Positions 48,794-58,099 of a DNA stretch of 64,000 nt are shown piece by piece. Each line of letters opens with the position of its first letter. Within the stretch, counting starts at the first letter, position 1. The notes under the pieces were generated by a model. It made no database searches and had not been told where the DNA came from. It was given only the letters and a program-made list of their open reading frames with translations. The DNA is from DATLSM01 sp963722965. GTDB taxonomy: Bacteria > Actinomycetota > Thermoleophilia > Solirubrobacterales > 70-9. The stretch covers positions 1-64,000 of the forward strand of contig CAVROX010000008.1 in assembly GCA_963722965.1 (NCBI GenBank), read 5' to 3'. The position numbers were made by a program, and so were the translations under genes.

Positions 48794-49924
48794 GTGAACC
48801 GCGGCCATTACAAGATCTTCCTCGGCATGGCGGCGGGGGTGGGGAAGACCTACCGGATGCTGCAGGAGGGCCGCGCCGAGGCCGACGCCGGCCGCGACGT
48901 GGTGATCGGCTATCTGGAGCCCCACAAGCGCCAGGACGAGACAACCGACAAGCGCGCGGACTCGAGGTGGTGGCCGCCGCCGATCGTCCCCTACCGCGAC
49001 ACCATGGTCGAGGAGATGGACCTGCCGGCGGTGCTCGAGCGCGCCCCCGAGCTGGCCCTGATCGACGAGCTCGCCCATACAAACGCCGCGGGGCTGGAGC
49101 ACCAAAAGCGCTATGAGGACATCGCCGACGTGCTCGAGGCCGGGATCGACGTCTTCTCGACCGTCAACGTCCAGCACCTCGAGAGCGCTGAACGACCAGG
49201 TCGCCGAGCTGACCGGCGTGCGGGTGCGCGAGACGGTTCCCGACTCGGTGCTCGGCTCCGCCGATGAGGTCGTCCTCATCGACCTCACCCCCGAGGCGCT
49301 GGTCGCCCGCCTGCGTGCCGGCAAGATCTACCCCGGGGAGAACATCGAGGCCGCCCTCAACAACTTCTTCGGATCGAGAACCTCGCCGCCCTGCGCGAGG
49401 TCAGCCTGCGCCAGGTGGCCGAGGACGTCGAGTCCAAGCGCCTGACCCTCCACGGGGTCGAGCCGATCGGCACTCGCGAGGGGGAGCGGGTCGCGGCCGA
49501 TACCCCCAGGGCGGTCGGGGAGAGGTTGCTCGCCCTGGTCCGCCCCCAGCCCAGCTCCCAGCGCCTCGTCCGCCGAGCCTGGCGCTCGGCGCAGCGCCTG
49601 GGCACCGACCTCGACCTGCTCTGGGTAAAGCATCCCGGCCGCCCGATCCAGGGCGAGGAGGAGCGCCAGGTGACCGCGCTGCGCCAGCTCGCCTCGGTGC
49701 TCGGCGCGACCCTCCTGATCGAGGAGCACGATGACGTCGTCGCGACGGCGGCGCGCGTCGTCCGCGAACGCGGCTCCACCTACATCATGGTCGGCGAGTC
49801 GCTGCCCAGGCGAGGCCTCGCCCGCCTTCGCGAGCCGTTCCCGCAGAAGCTGATGACCGCGACCCCGCCCGGAGTCGACGTGCGAATCGTCGCCCACCGC
49901 GGCCTCAGGGAGGAGGGGGGATGA
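48794..49924 (+). CDS. kdpD: Kinase-less KdpD: KdpD sensor domain plus Usp domain, frame-broken at 4 sites
   Basis: The N-terminal domain has the KdpD P-loop (GMAAGVGKTYRMLQEG), IDELAHTNAAGLEHQKRYED and FSTVNVQHLES. A universal-stress-protein domain follows (from about residue 235, with LDLLWVKHP and AARVVRERGSTYIMVGES). The protein then ends, without the four membrane helices or the histidine-kinase domains of full KdpD. Short KdpD proteins are known from Deinococcus and cyanobacteria. Single-base shifts at 48960 (missing third base of Asp), near 48982, at 49186 and at 49369 (missing third base of Phe) cancel out. The stop overlaps the next start. Confidence 0.8.
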
Positions 49925-50487
49925 TCGAGTACTTCCTCGTCGGCCTCGCCCTCCTGCTCGGCCTCGTCGGCGGCTATTTGATCGCCGGCTCGCGCCGCGG
50001 CCGCCGCCGCTCAGAGCGCCCCGATGCAGTCCACCAGATCCTCCTGCCCTTCACCGGGACGGAGATCTCCCGCCGTGCGGTCGACGCCGCCCTGCGCCTT
50101 GCCCGGGCGGAGGGGGCAACGCTGATGCCCGCCTACCTGGCGACCGTGCCCAAGCAGCTGCCGCTCGACTGCGCGATCCCCAACGAGGCGGCCAAGGCGA
50201 TGCCGATGCTGGAGGCGATCGAGCAGCGGGCGGGTGCGCAGGGGGTGGCGGTTGATGCTCGGGTCGAGCGCGGGCGCTCCTACCGCCACGCCCTCGCTCG
50301 CCTGCTCGAGCGCGAGAGCTTCGATCGCGTCGTGGTCCCGGCGAGCTCCTCCGGCCGCACGGGTCTCTCCGGCGAAGACCTGGTCTGGCTGTTGGAGAAG
50401 GCGCCCGCGGAGGTGCTCATCTTGCGTCCGGGTCCCGAGGATCACCGCGTCGTCACCGCTTCTGCAAACGGCAACGCTCGCCCCTGA
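49921..50487 (+). CDS. Membrane-anchored universal stress protein
   Basis: The 188-residue protein begins with one membrane helix (FLVGLALLLGLVGGYLIAG), then an Arg-rich stretch and a UspA-like alpha/beta domain (ILLPFTGTEISRRAVDAAL at its start and VVPASSSGRTGLSGEDLVWL near its end). The start overlaps the kdpD stop, so it belongs to the kdp operon. It may supply or modulate the Usp function of the short KdpD. The role is inference. Confidence 0.75.
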   Translation: MIEYFLVGLALLLGLVGGYLIAGSRRGRRRSERPDAVHQILLPFTGTEISRRAVDAALRLARAEGATLMPAYLATVPKQLPLDCAIPNEAAKAMPMLEAIEQRAGAQGVAVDARVERGRSYRHALARLLERESFDRVVVPASSSGRTGLSGEDLVWLLEKAPAEVLILRPGPEDHRVVTASANGNARP

Positions 50488-50491
50488 GCGC

Positions 50492-51208
50492 TCAGTACTT
50501 CTCGGCGGCCCGCTCCAGGACCCCGCGCAGATTCTCCCCGCGCAGCGGCGGCTGATGCCCGGTGCAGAGGACTCTCGGCTCAAGTGCCGCCAACCTTCGC
50601 ACCGACTCCTTTGCCTTCGCGTGATTCCAGGCCCAGGCGGGGTGGGGAACGCTCGCCTCGTCCGCGGGTAGCGGTTTGAGCCGCGCCGAGTCGAGCAGGT
50701 AAACGACATCGCTGACGATCGCCACCCGATCACTCTCCCGCCACAACCCGATCAGCCCGGGTGCGTGGCCGGGAAAGTGGATGACCCGAAAGCCGGCCAC
50801 TTCCTCGCCCTCGCTCACCGTTCCCGCGATCTTCACCGCGCCGCCGTCCCACCGCCCCAGCAAGAACGGGTAGATCCAGCGCACCGGTGCCACCGGCAGC
50901 TGGGAGAGATCCATGTAGGGGGCGATCGAGGCGTCGCTTTCGGCGGCGGCGACTTCGTCGGGGTGGCAGAAGACGGGCACTCCGATGCCCGGTGCGCTGC
51001 CGCGGTGGTCGGCGTGGGCGTGACCGAGTACGACGCGCTTTACCCCGCCTAGACGCTCCCCGGCGTCCTTGGCGGCCCTCGTCATCCCCTTCGTGCCGGC
51101 GTCGAACATCACCACGCCCCCCTCGTCCTTGAGGAAGTAGATGTTCATCGCCGCGCGTAAGTCACCCCGCAGCAGCCAAACCCGCTCGGCGACCTTCTCC
51201 TCCGCCAT
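50492..51208 (-). CDS. MBL-fold metallo-hydrolase
   Basis: The 238-residue protein has the metal-binding motif GHAHADHRG, a conserved histidine in HFPGHAPGLIG, a bridging Asp in VSDVVYLL and a final CTGHQPP. This is the metallo-beta-lactamase fold; the substrate is not evident. It is convergent with the kdp-linked stress protein and ends 4 bases after it. Confidence 0.85.
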   Translation of the reverse strand: MAEEKVAERVWLLRGDLRAAMNIYFLKDEGGVVMFDAGTKGMTRAAKDAGERLGGVKRVVLGHAHADHRGSAPGIGVPVFCHPDEVAAAESDASIAPYMDLSQLPVAPVRWIYPFLLGRWDGGAVKIAGTVSEGEEVAGFRVIHFPGHAPGLIGLWRESDRVAIVSDVVYLLDSARLKPLPADEASVPHPAWAWNHAKAKESVRRLAALEPRVLCTGHQPPLRGENLRGVLERAAEKY

Positions 51209-51235
51209 CTCGGTCCGAGTCTAGTCTTAGCCGCA

Positions 51236-51385
51236 GTGCCCTGGATGTGGAAAATTGGGATGGCGATTCTGATCGTCTGCTTGATTGCCTCGATGGTGAT
51301 CGCGATCGTGCGCTTGGCGAGCACACCGACGGAAATCCTCGGCGCCGGTTTCCACGACTGGCACGGGCATCGATTGCCACGTTAG
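51236..51385 (+). CDS. Small single-helix membrane protein
   Basis: GTG 51236 (or ATG 51245) gives a 49-residue peptide, MPWMWKIGMAILIVCLIASM followed by VIAIVRLASTPTE and a His-rich tail. It is a convincing single membrane helix and too short for most gene callers. It precedes a universal stress protein by 36 bases. Function unknown. Confidence 0.45.
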   Translation: MPWMWKIGMAILIVCLIASMVIAIVRLASTPTEILGAGFHDWHGHRLPR

Positions 51386-51421
51386 TATCGGCCGCGTCCA
51401 GGACCGAGCAGAGGAGGCGGC

Positions 51422-51865
51422 GTGTTCACTCGCATTGTGGTTGGAACCGACGGTTCGGAGACGGCCACCGAGGCCGTCCGCCAAGCCGTCGACCTCGCCA
51501 AGCTCTCCGGGGCCGAACTCAACATCGTCAGCGCTTATGCGCCGGTGCCGAAACGGCGGGTCGAGGGTGAGCGCCAGGACGCTCCGCCCGACGTTCAATA
51601 TGAGATCGGCCCGCGCGAGGACGTCAACCTCCTCCTTGAGGCCGCCGCCGCGATAGCAAGGAAAGAGGGGGTCGAGGTTCAAACCCACCCGGTCGAGGGC
51701 GAGCCCAGCGACGCGATTCTCACCGTCGCCGAGAAGGGTGACGCGGACCTGATCGTGGTCGGCAACAAGGGGATGACCGGCGCCCGCCGCTTTTTCCTCG
51801 GCAGCGTGCCCAACAACGTCTCCCACCACGCCCCCTGCAGCGTGATCATCGTCCGCACGACCTAG
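51422..51865 (+). CDS. Universal stress protein, UspA family
   Basis: The 147-residue protein has the ATP-binding signature of the family: IVVGTDGSETATEAV at the start and VVGNKGMTGARRFFLGSVPN near the end. GTG 51422 is preceded by GAGGAGG, a strong ribosome-binding site. It probably binds ATP and is made under stress. It is separate from the kdp operon's own Usp. Confidence 0.9.
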   Translation: MFTRIVVGTDGSETATEAVRQAVDLAKLSGAELNIVSAYAPVPKRRVEGERQDAPPDVQYEIGPREDVNLLLEAAAAIARKEGVEVQTHPVEGEPSDAILTVAEKGDADLIVVGNKGMTGARRFFLGSVPNNVSHHAPCSVIIVRTT

Positions 51866-51874
51866 AGCGGACGG

Positions 51875-53257
51875 TCACTGGCCAGACGGCGGCGGCGACG
51901 TCGCCCGCGCGGCGTCGATCAGGCCCGCCCCCTGCTGTGAGCGGGGCAGCCCGATGCTTCGAGCGGTGGCCTTCAGCCGCAACGTCACCCGGCGGTCCAA
52001 CGACTGCGGCGGAACCGTTCCGAGCACGCCGCTGGCGATCACCATTGCTGCCACGCCCGATACGTGTGCGGCCGCCATCGAGGTGCCGACGTAGTTATCC
52101 GGGATCCCGAAGTTGGAGTCCCCGCGGCCGGTCAGCGTCACCTGGTAAATCGGCGCCGAGAGGACCGATGGGCACCCGGTCACTGGCGTCCCGCCGCCGG
52201 GAGCCACCAGGTCGACCCCGTTGCCCGTGAGCGAGTATTCGCCAAGGCAGCCACCCTGGGTGGTGCCGCCGACCCCGATCACCCCGGGCTCGGTTGCCGG
52301 GGGCGAGACGCAGGTCTCCGAGCCGACGTTGCCGACCGACGCGACCAAGACGACGCCCCGCCTGGCCGCTTCATGCAGCGCTTCGTCGACCACCGGAACC
52401 TTCTTGCCGCAGCCGAAGTTAAAGCTCATGTTGATCACCTGCGCGCCATGTTCGGTGGCGAAGCGGATTCCCTTGGCGATGTTCGTGGCCTGCCCGCGGC
52501 CTTGGCCGTTCAGCACCTTTACCGGCATCAGCTTTGCGTTGTAGGCAAGCCCGGTCAGTCCGATGCCGTTGTCGGTCTCCTCCGCGATAGTGCCCGCGAC
52601 GTGGGTGCCGTGACCGTTGTTATCGACGGGGTGGTGGTTTCCTTCGACGAAGTTGTAGCCCGGGACGAACTGACTGGCGGAAAAGTCGGGGCTGCGCTGA
52701 AAGCGCGGTTCGCCGCTGGGGCGGCGGCCCAGGTTTCGGTAGGCGATGCCGGTGTCAAGAACGGCGACGGTGACTCCCCTCGCGCCCGGACGTCCGGCGG
52801 CGATCAGGTTCCGCCAGGCGCCGACCGCGTTGATTCCGCCGGGGGAGGTGGGCACGCCGGGGGTGCCCGGTCCATAGGGTAGGAAGTTCCACTGCCGCGT
52901 CACCCAGTGCCCGGTCAGGTCCGGCGTCGTGGCGGGAGGGCTGCCGGCGCTGGAGGGGAGCGTGCCGGTGTCGTCGGGGACGAAGAGGGAGGCGGATGCG
53001 GTGTAGTTTGGCTCTGCGTAGGCCACCCGCGGGCTGTGCTGGAGCGCTCCCGCAGCGGCCCGCACCCCGACCCCCGGCGGTAGCTGCACGGCTCGGCCCG
53101 ACCGCTCCCCGGTGAATTTGACGACCACCTGGCCGGGGGTGAAGCCCGGCGCCTGGGAGACTCCGACCTTGGCGCCGGCCGGCACGGCGATTGCGGTGAG
53201 CGCACAGAGTGCTGCGAGCAGGGTCGCCGCAATGAGGGTGGGGAGGCGTCTTGTCAT
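51875..53257 (-). CDS. Secreted subtilisin-like serine peptidase (S8)
   Basis: ATG 53257 opens a signal peptide (MTRRLPTLIAATLLAALCAL). A propeptide follows (VVKFTGERSGRAVQLPPG and RVAYAEPNY). The catalytic Asp is in VAVLDTGIAYRN, His in NGHGTHVAGTIAEE and Ser in YVGTSMAAAHVSG, in subtilase order. The oxyanion Asn lies in VASVGNVGSE. It is exported and probably degrades extracellular protein. It is transcribed alone. The frame extends to 53338 but without a better start. Confidence 0.9.
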   Translation of the reverse strand: MTRRLPTLIAATLLAALCALTAIAVPAGAKVGVSQAPGFTPGQVVVKFTGERSGRAVQLPPGVGVRAAAGALQHSPRVAYAEPNYTASASLFVPDDTGTLPSSAGSPPATTPDLTGHWVTRQWNFLPYGPGTPGVPTSPGGINAVGAWRNLIAAGRPGARGVTVAVLDTGIAYRNLGRRPSGEPRFQRSPDFSASQFVPGYNFVEGNHHPVDNNGHGTHVAGTIAEETDNGIGLTGLAYNAKLMPVKVLNGQGRGQATNIAKGIRFATEHGAQVINMSFNFGCGKKVPVVDEALHEAARRGVVLVASVGNVGSETCVSPPATEPGVIGVGGTTQGGCLGEYSLTGNGVDLVAPGGGTPVTGCPSVLSAPIYQVTLTGRGDSNFGIPDNYVGTSMAAAHVSGVAAMVIASGVLGTVPPQSLDRRVTLRLKATARSIGLPRSQQGAGLIDAARATSPPPSGQ

Positions 53258-53352
53258 CTGCGTCTGTGCTCGCCGGAAACCCTGCATTCGAACGAGCACT
53301 CCTCTAACACCGGCCCGCTGGCGAAGTTGTAGGTCCACATATCATCCTATGG

Positions 53353-53823
53353 ATGCAAGCAGGCATTTTTGCGGCCGACCACGCTTGCCTCATGGACCTC
53401 GCCCTCCAGCAGGCGAGCGAGGCCGCCCGCCACGGTGACGTGCCGATTGGAGCCGTCCTCGCCCACGACGGTCAGCCGCTTGCTGCCGCCGGCAACGAGC
53501 GCGAGCTGCGCGGCGACCCAACCGCTCATGCCGAGATCCTTGTGATTCGTGCCGGCGCCGAAGCACTGGGCGGCTGGCGCCTGCCCGAGACGACCCTCTA
53601 CGTCACCCTCGAGCCTTGTGCGATGTGCGCTGGGGCGATCGTCCTCGCCCGTATTCCCGCCGTCGTCTTCGGCGCGCCGGACCCGAAGGCGGGCGCCGCC
53701 GGCAGCGTCCTGAACGTCCTCGCCGAGCCCGCCCACAATCACCGTCCGCAGGTCACCGGAGGCCTGATGGAGGAGGAGTGCGCCGCGCTGCTGCGCGACT
53801 TCTTCCAGGCCCGTCGCGGTTAA
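53353..53823 (+). CDS. tadA: tRNA-specific adenosine deaminase
   Basis: TadA converts A34 to inosine in tRNA-Arg(ACG), allowing it to read CGU, CGC and CGA. The 156 residues carry the zinc-binding set THAEI and PCAMCAGAI, with the catalytic Glu in HAE. The protein may start at 53353 or at ATG 53392. It lies 22 bases before a tRNA-Ser gene. A tRNA-Arg(ACG) fragment is also present at 5399, but the intact substrate tRNA is outside the window. Confidence 0.9.
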   Translation: MQAGIFAADHACLMDLALQQASEAARHGDVPIGAVLAHDGQPLAAAGNERELRGDPTAHAEILVIRAGAEALGGWRLPETTLYVTLEPCAMCAGAIVLARIPAVVFGAPDPKAGAAGSVLNVLAEPAHNHRPQVTGGLMEEECAALLRDFFQARRG

Positions 53824-53845
53824 GAGCCAATACCCTTGAGTTGCC

Positions 53846-53935
53846 GGAGAGGTGTCCGAGTGGCTTAAGGAGCGCGACTGGAAATCGCGTGGGCGGGGTT
53901 AACCCGCCTCGTGGGTTCGAATCCCACCCTCTCCG
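53846..53935 (+). tRNA. tRNA-Ser(GGA)
   Basis: Acceptor arms GGAGAGG and CCTCTCC pair; the anticodon loop CTGGAAA gives anticodon GGA. A long variable arm and the T arm GGGTTCGAATCCC are present, as for a class II serine tRNA. The CCA end is not encoded. Confidence 0.95.
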
Positions 53936-54039
53936 CTCCGCTGCACGCCACCTTCCCAACCGACGGTAGGGCGGCTCGCTCGCATCGAACCCCACACTCG
54001 TTGCCTTTGGGCCGTGCTGTATCGAAGGAGTGGGGCCGC

Positions 54040-55995
54040 TCAGGCGGCGGCGGCCTGCGGGATGCGGGTGCCGATCGGGACCACGATCGCGTCGGCCTCC
54101 CGGGCGTGGGTCCTGGCGGGGCGGTGGCCGCGCAGGCGCTCATGGCTGCAGACCACGTAGCACCACTCCATCAGGTGCATCCGCGAGGTCGGGTCGATTT
54201 CGGTGATTGTTGCGCCGATTAGGTAGTGCCCGTCCGCTTCCCGGCAAGAGCGTACCTCCACCTGGGCTGCCACTTCGTGCGAGGTCCCTGCCGCGTCGTG
54301 CAGATCCAACAGCACCGCGGGCTCCGAGCCGATCTCAAGCGGTGCGTCCATCACCAAGCCCACCCCGGCGGCGCTCGCGTCGACGAGGCGCCCGCCGATG
54401 TGGCCGGCATCCGAGAAGCAGTTGACCGGAGCCTCGCCGAGGAAGCGGTAGACCAGCCGGCGCTGCCGCCGGCGCCCTACCGCTAACAGCGTGCGCGCCA
54501 TCCGGCGGAGCTCGATCAGGCCCAGCAGCGGGACGATGACCACGGCGATCCCCGGCAGAGCGGGGAGCGTGTCGATACCCGCCACCTCGGCCAGGCGCAG
54601 CGCTGTTCCAACCGCAACCAGCGCGGTACAGGCCAGCACGAGGCGCAGCTTTAGCACGGCTTGCAGCCCGCCACCGTCGTTGCCCTGCTTCGGCGTCACC
54701 TTGAACGCGGTCCGCCCGGGCCGCACTGCGCAGCGCAGTGCCCGCGTGAAGATCTCCATCGTCAGAAGCTCATAGTGGGTGGTCTCGCCGATCTTCATAT
54801 AGCCGCGCGCCAGCGCTGATCCAGCAAAGAGGTTGAGCGAGACCGCGGGCAGCCACAGAGCCGCGAGCGCCACGATGCTGATCTTCATCGGTAGCTCGCC
54901 GGTCCACAGCACCAGCCCGAGCGTCAGGAGAAGCAGCAGCCGCATTGGCGGCGCCAGGTAGGCAGTGAGGCTGGCGAAGTAGGAGAGGCGCTGAAGCGGA
55001 TGTAGCTCGCGGGCGCGCAGCGGCGACTCCGGCAGGGTGAAGACGGCGAGGTTTCCGCGGGCCCAGCGATCGCGCTGCAGCAGGTAGCCGTCGAGGTCGT
55101 GGGGGGCCAGCCCCTGCACCAAGACCTCATCGTGATTGCGAGTCGCCCAGCCGTGGCGCTGCAGCCGAATCGTCGTGTGGAAGTCCTCGGCGATCGTCTC
55201 GGTGGCGACGCCACCGATCTCCAGCAGTGCCTCGCGCCTGATCAGCGCGGCCGAGCCGCACCAGTAGGCGGCCCGGTGGCGGTCCTTGCCTGGGCAGATC
55301 ACCCGGTAAAAAAGCGACTGCTCGTGGCGGCCGACGACGTAGTGCTGAACCGAGTCGTGGTTGAAGAAGTCATGCGGGCTCTGGACCAGTGCCATGCGCT
55401 CGTCGTCGAAGTAGCCCACCATCGCATCGAGGGCATCCGGCATCGGCACGTGGTCGGCGTCGAGCATCAACACCAACTCGCCCTCTGTGCGCGTCAGAGC
55501 GGCGTTGATGTTTCCCGCCTTGGCATGGGAGTTGTCCGGCCGAGTGAGGTAGCGGGCGCCGGCAAGTTCGGCCAGCTCCCGCATCTCTGGCCGGTGTCCG
55601 TCGTCGAGCAGCCAGGTGGTGTGCGGGTAGGTGAGCGCACGGCAGCCCGCCAGAGTCGCAAGCACCACCTCGACTGGCTCGTCATAGGTGCAGACGTAAA
55701 CATCGACCTTGCGCCCTGGCGTCACCGGCGGTCGATCCGCGACCCCGAGCGACCAAGAAAACCAAGTCAGCGTGGCCAGAGCCCAGAGTCCGTAAACCTC
55801 GGTCACAAGCAGCATCGCGTAGGCAATCGGGCTGGCCCCCTGCCCACTCCATCCGATCCGCCAGGTTAGGTAGCCGACCCCCCAGATCAGCGCGGCAAGG
55901 GCAACCGTCCGCAACAGCAATGGATGGCCATCAAAGAACCGCCCCATGGGAGTCCGCTCGGCGCTTTGCACGTCGCCTTGATCGACCCGCTCCAC
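54040..55995 (-). CDS. Cellulose-synthase-like family 2 glycosyltransferase with PilZ domain
   Basis: The 651-residue protein has membrane helices at both ends of the catalytic domain. The GT2 set is visible: VYVCTYDEP, then MLDADHVPMPDAL, an ETIAEDFHT segment and QRDRWARGN. The C-terminus holds a PilZ-like domain (from about residue 520, starting near RRQRRLVYRF), which usually binds cyclic di-GMP. It therefore resembles BcsA. No BcsB, BcsZ or other cellulose gene lies next to it, so the polymer may not be cellulose. Confidence 0.8.
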   Translation of the reverse strand: MERVDQGDVQSAERTPMGRFFDGHPLLLRTVALAALIWGVGYLTWRIGWSGQGASPIAYAMLLVTEVYGLWALATLTWFSWSLGVADRPPVTPGRKVDVYVCTYDEPVEVVLATLAGCRALTYPHTTWLLDDGHRPEMRELAELAGARYLTRPDNSHAKAGNINAALTRTEGELVLMLDADHVPMPDALDAMVGYFDDERMALVQSPHDFFNHDSVQHYVVGRHEQSLFYRVICPGKDRHRAAYWCGSAALIRREALLEIGGVATETIAEDFHTTIRLQRHGWATRNHDEVLVQGLAPHDLDGYLLQRDRWARGNLAVFTLPESPLRARELHPLQRLSYFASLTAYLAPPMRLLLLLTLGLVLWTGELPMKISIVALAALWLPAVSLNLFAGSALARGYMKIGETTHYELLTMEIFTRALRCAVRPGRTAFKVTPKQGNDGGGLQAVLKLRLVLACTALVAVGTALRLAEVAGIDTLPALPGIAVVIVPLLGLIELRRMARTLLAVGRRRQRRLVYRFLGEAPVNCFSDAGHIGGRLVDASAAGVGLVMDAPLEIGSEPAVLLDLHDAAGTSHEVAAQVEVRSCREADGHYLIGATITEIDPTSRMHLMEWCYVVCSHERLRGHRPARTHAREADAIVVPIGTRIPQAAAA

Positions 55996-56611
55996 ATGCT
56001 TCTTGAGCCTTGGTTCCGAGAATCCGGCTCAGGCGATGTTGAAGTGGCGGCGGGTTGGGACCTTCATCGGCGACGCGACCCTCTCGAGCACTGATCGTCC
56101 AGGTGATTGCGAAACATTTGGAGGGAGGGGCGTGAGTTCCTCGAGCCGCGATGGGCGACCGAATCGGTCGGGTACCCCGCCCTCGCTGGGAATCGAACCA
56201 AGCTGTTCGTGGAGTGCCGGAGTCGTTGAACGCGGTGCAGTCTCGAAATTAACTGGTGGCCGCGACGCTGAACGCGATCCTTTGCGCCCGGGGTGCTGGG
56301 GGACCTCTCGGTGACGCTTCCAGCTACGAGGACCCTTGCGGGGCGCTTTGGGACTAGGCTCGGGGTTGACGCCTCACGCTTGTGCTAGGGCCGCCCCCGA
56401 TCGCGCCCTGATCGTAGGTCTTGAGGACTTCCATTCGAGCCCGTTCAGAGCTATTTCATGTCCGTGCCCAAGCGAAGGAAGCCACGGGGCGTCTTGATGA
56501 GCCGTGTCTGAACTTGAACCCTCCCAAGCGGCCCGAACGAGCTTCACATCCGCTTAGGTATGGGGGTAAGCAGGTCCGCTACTGAAAGTCGCGCCAGAAA
56601 GCAATGAGCGT
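55996..56611. other. Long intergenic region with tRNA-like remnants
   Basis: No protein-like frame is seen. The region contains a 5' tRNA-Ser fragment (56211-56252) and, on the opposite strand just left of it (56187-56200), a T-arm-like GGTTCGATTCC. Nothing else stands out. The promoter of the synthase gene should lie at the left end. Confidence 0.5.
56211..56252 (+). tRNA. Degenerate 5' half of tRNA-Ser(CGA)
   Basis: The stretch starts GGAGTGCCGGAGTCGTTGAA and continues to a CAGTCTCGAAAT anticodon arm. It matches the 5' half of the intact tRNA-Ser(CGA) at 58634 at most positions, with a few changes and small insertions. No 3' half or acceptor partner follows. It is a pseudo-tRNA, possibly left by an integration or a duplication. 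Confidence 0.6.
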
Positions 56612-57985
56612 TCACCGTCTTTTGACCCAAAACTCATCTTGCGCAGGTAGTCCCTTTGCGCCGGTCACTCCAAAGGCGACCACCCTGAAAATATAACGAC
56701 CGGGTCCGACGCGGTAGCTTTTCGGTGATCTGCACCTCGAGCGCCGGCGTCGCGACAGGTGGCATTCGAAGCGAGATGCCTTTCCAACCGAATGGAAGCG
56801 GAAATGGACCCAAGTGCCGTTTGGGCGAGCCCTTAGGGTGATGGGCGGCCGGCCGGTGATATTGACGCGGGGATGGATTATCTTGCGCAGGACCCCTTTC
56901 GGTACTGTCGTCGGCGCATTTTCAGATGCGAACGGGTCGGTAGAAGTGATGATCTGGTCGTATGCTCCTCCGACAACGCACAGAAGGCGCGAGGGACACG
57001 AAAGACCCCACGTTCCATTGTAGGCACCGTTTTCAAAAGGTATGACGTTGGTGACCGACCATGCCGGCGTTCCAGCGAACGGATCCGTCGAGACGATTGC
57101 GTCAGAATTGTCGTCAAATGCCGCACAGGCGTTGAGTGCCGGGCATGAGACGCCGTTCACCTGTATTCCTTCCCTGAGGACGACTGTCGAGTGCCAGCTC
57201 GAGGTGCCTGCGATCGGATTGCTCGATGTGAGAATCTGTCCGAGGCCGCCGACGACGCAAGAGGTGGCAATTGGACAAGACACCCCGGCGCCAGTATCGG
57301 TGCCCCCCGGTGTCCTTATGAGTTGCCACGCAGAAGGTCCGCCCGTGGGGTCAGTGGAGATGGCAACATCGCTGTAACGGCCTGCCGCTACACACAGCGA
57401 TGTGGACGGGCAATCGACCCCAACAAGATCTGGTTCTGCCTCCAAAGGAGTTATCGTCCACGCCGACACTCCGCCGGTGGGATCGGCTGATGTGATCACA
57501 TCCCCTTTTGCTGACACGCCGACACATAGCTCGGTAGTGGGGCAGGAAAGTCCGAGGATTTGGTTTGCTTGTGCCCCAAGGTTGGTGAGAGTCCACGAAG
57601 AGGCATTGCCGGTCGGGTCTGTCGAGGTGAGGATGTGCCCAACTCGGCCTGCCGCGACACATAGAACCTTCGACGGACAAGAGACGGCGCGTATCGCTGA
57701 CTCGATAATTCCGCCCCCGCGACCGGTTTCTGTATAGCCTTCAGGGTAGACGAGCTTCCAAGCGGAGGATCCGGCCGCTGGGTTTGTCGAGCTCGCTATG
57801 ACGTTGTTGCCGCCGACTGCTACGCATAGCGAGGTTGAGGGGCACGATATGTCGTAGATGTTGCCTTGTGATTCTCCTGCTGAGAGGTGCTGAACGGTCC
57901 AGCCAGAGGCCACGGCATGCATCGTCAAGGGGCCGAAGAGGGGAGTAGCGGCCAGTGCGATTGCGAAGATGGTCAGGCGGCGCAT
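56612..57985 (-). CDS. Secreted repeat protein with CPSxxLCVAVG-type repeats
   Basis: ATG 57985 opens a signal peptide (MRRLTIFAIALAATPLFGPL). The mature protein repeats a unit of about 45 residues with a Cys-Pro-Ser start and a Cys-Val-Ala/Val-Gly core (CPSTSLCVAVGG, CPSKVLCVAAG, CPTTELCVGVS, CPSTSLCVAAG, CPIATSCVVGG, CPSRLLCVVGG). Each is followed by a STDP or STNP turn. The paired cysteines probably form a disulfide per repeat. The fold is likely a beta-propeller. The last 90 residues are a basic beta domain. Function unknown. It lies between the tRNA-Ser fragment and the intact tRNA-Ser(CGA). Confidence 0.7.
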   Translation of the reverse strand: MRRLTIFAIALAATPLFGPLTMHAVASGWTVQHLSAGESQGNIYDISCPSTSLCVAVGGNNVIASSTNPAAGSSAWKLVYPEGYTETGRGGGIIESAIRAVSCPSKVLCVAAGRVGHILTSTDPTGNASSWTLTNLGAQANQILGLSCPTTELCVGVSAKGDVITSADPTGGVSAWTITPLEAEPDLVGVDCPSTSLCVAAGRYSDVAISTDPTGGPSAWQLIRTPGGTDTGAGVSCPIATSCVVGGLGQILTSSNPIAGTSSWHSTVVLREGIQVNGVSCPALNACAAFDDNSDAIVSTDPFAGTPAWSVTNVIPFENGAYNGTWGLSCPSRLLCVVGGAYDQIITSTDPFASENAPTTVPKGVLRKIIHPRVNITGRPPITLRARPNGTWVHFRFHSVGKASRFECHLSRRRRSRCRSPKSYRVGPGRYIFRVVAFGVTGAKGLPAQDEFWVKRR

Positions 57986-58099
57986 CTGTGAAAGAGAACA
58001 TTTGGAAGCGTCGATTGATTTGGTGTCGCATCGCGTTGTGGCTCTCAAGAGTTGACTGACCTCCAGCCGGACATCGCGATGCGATTGCAGGCGAACCAT

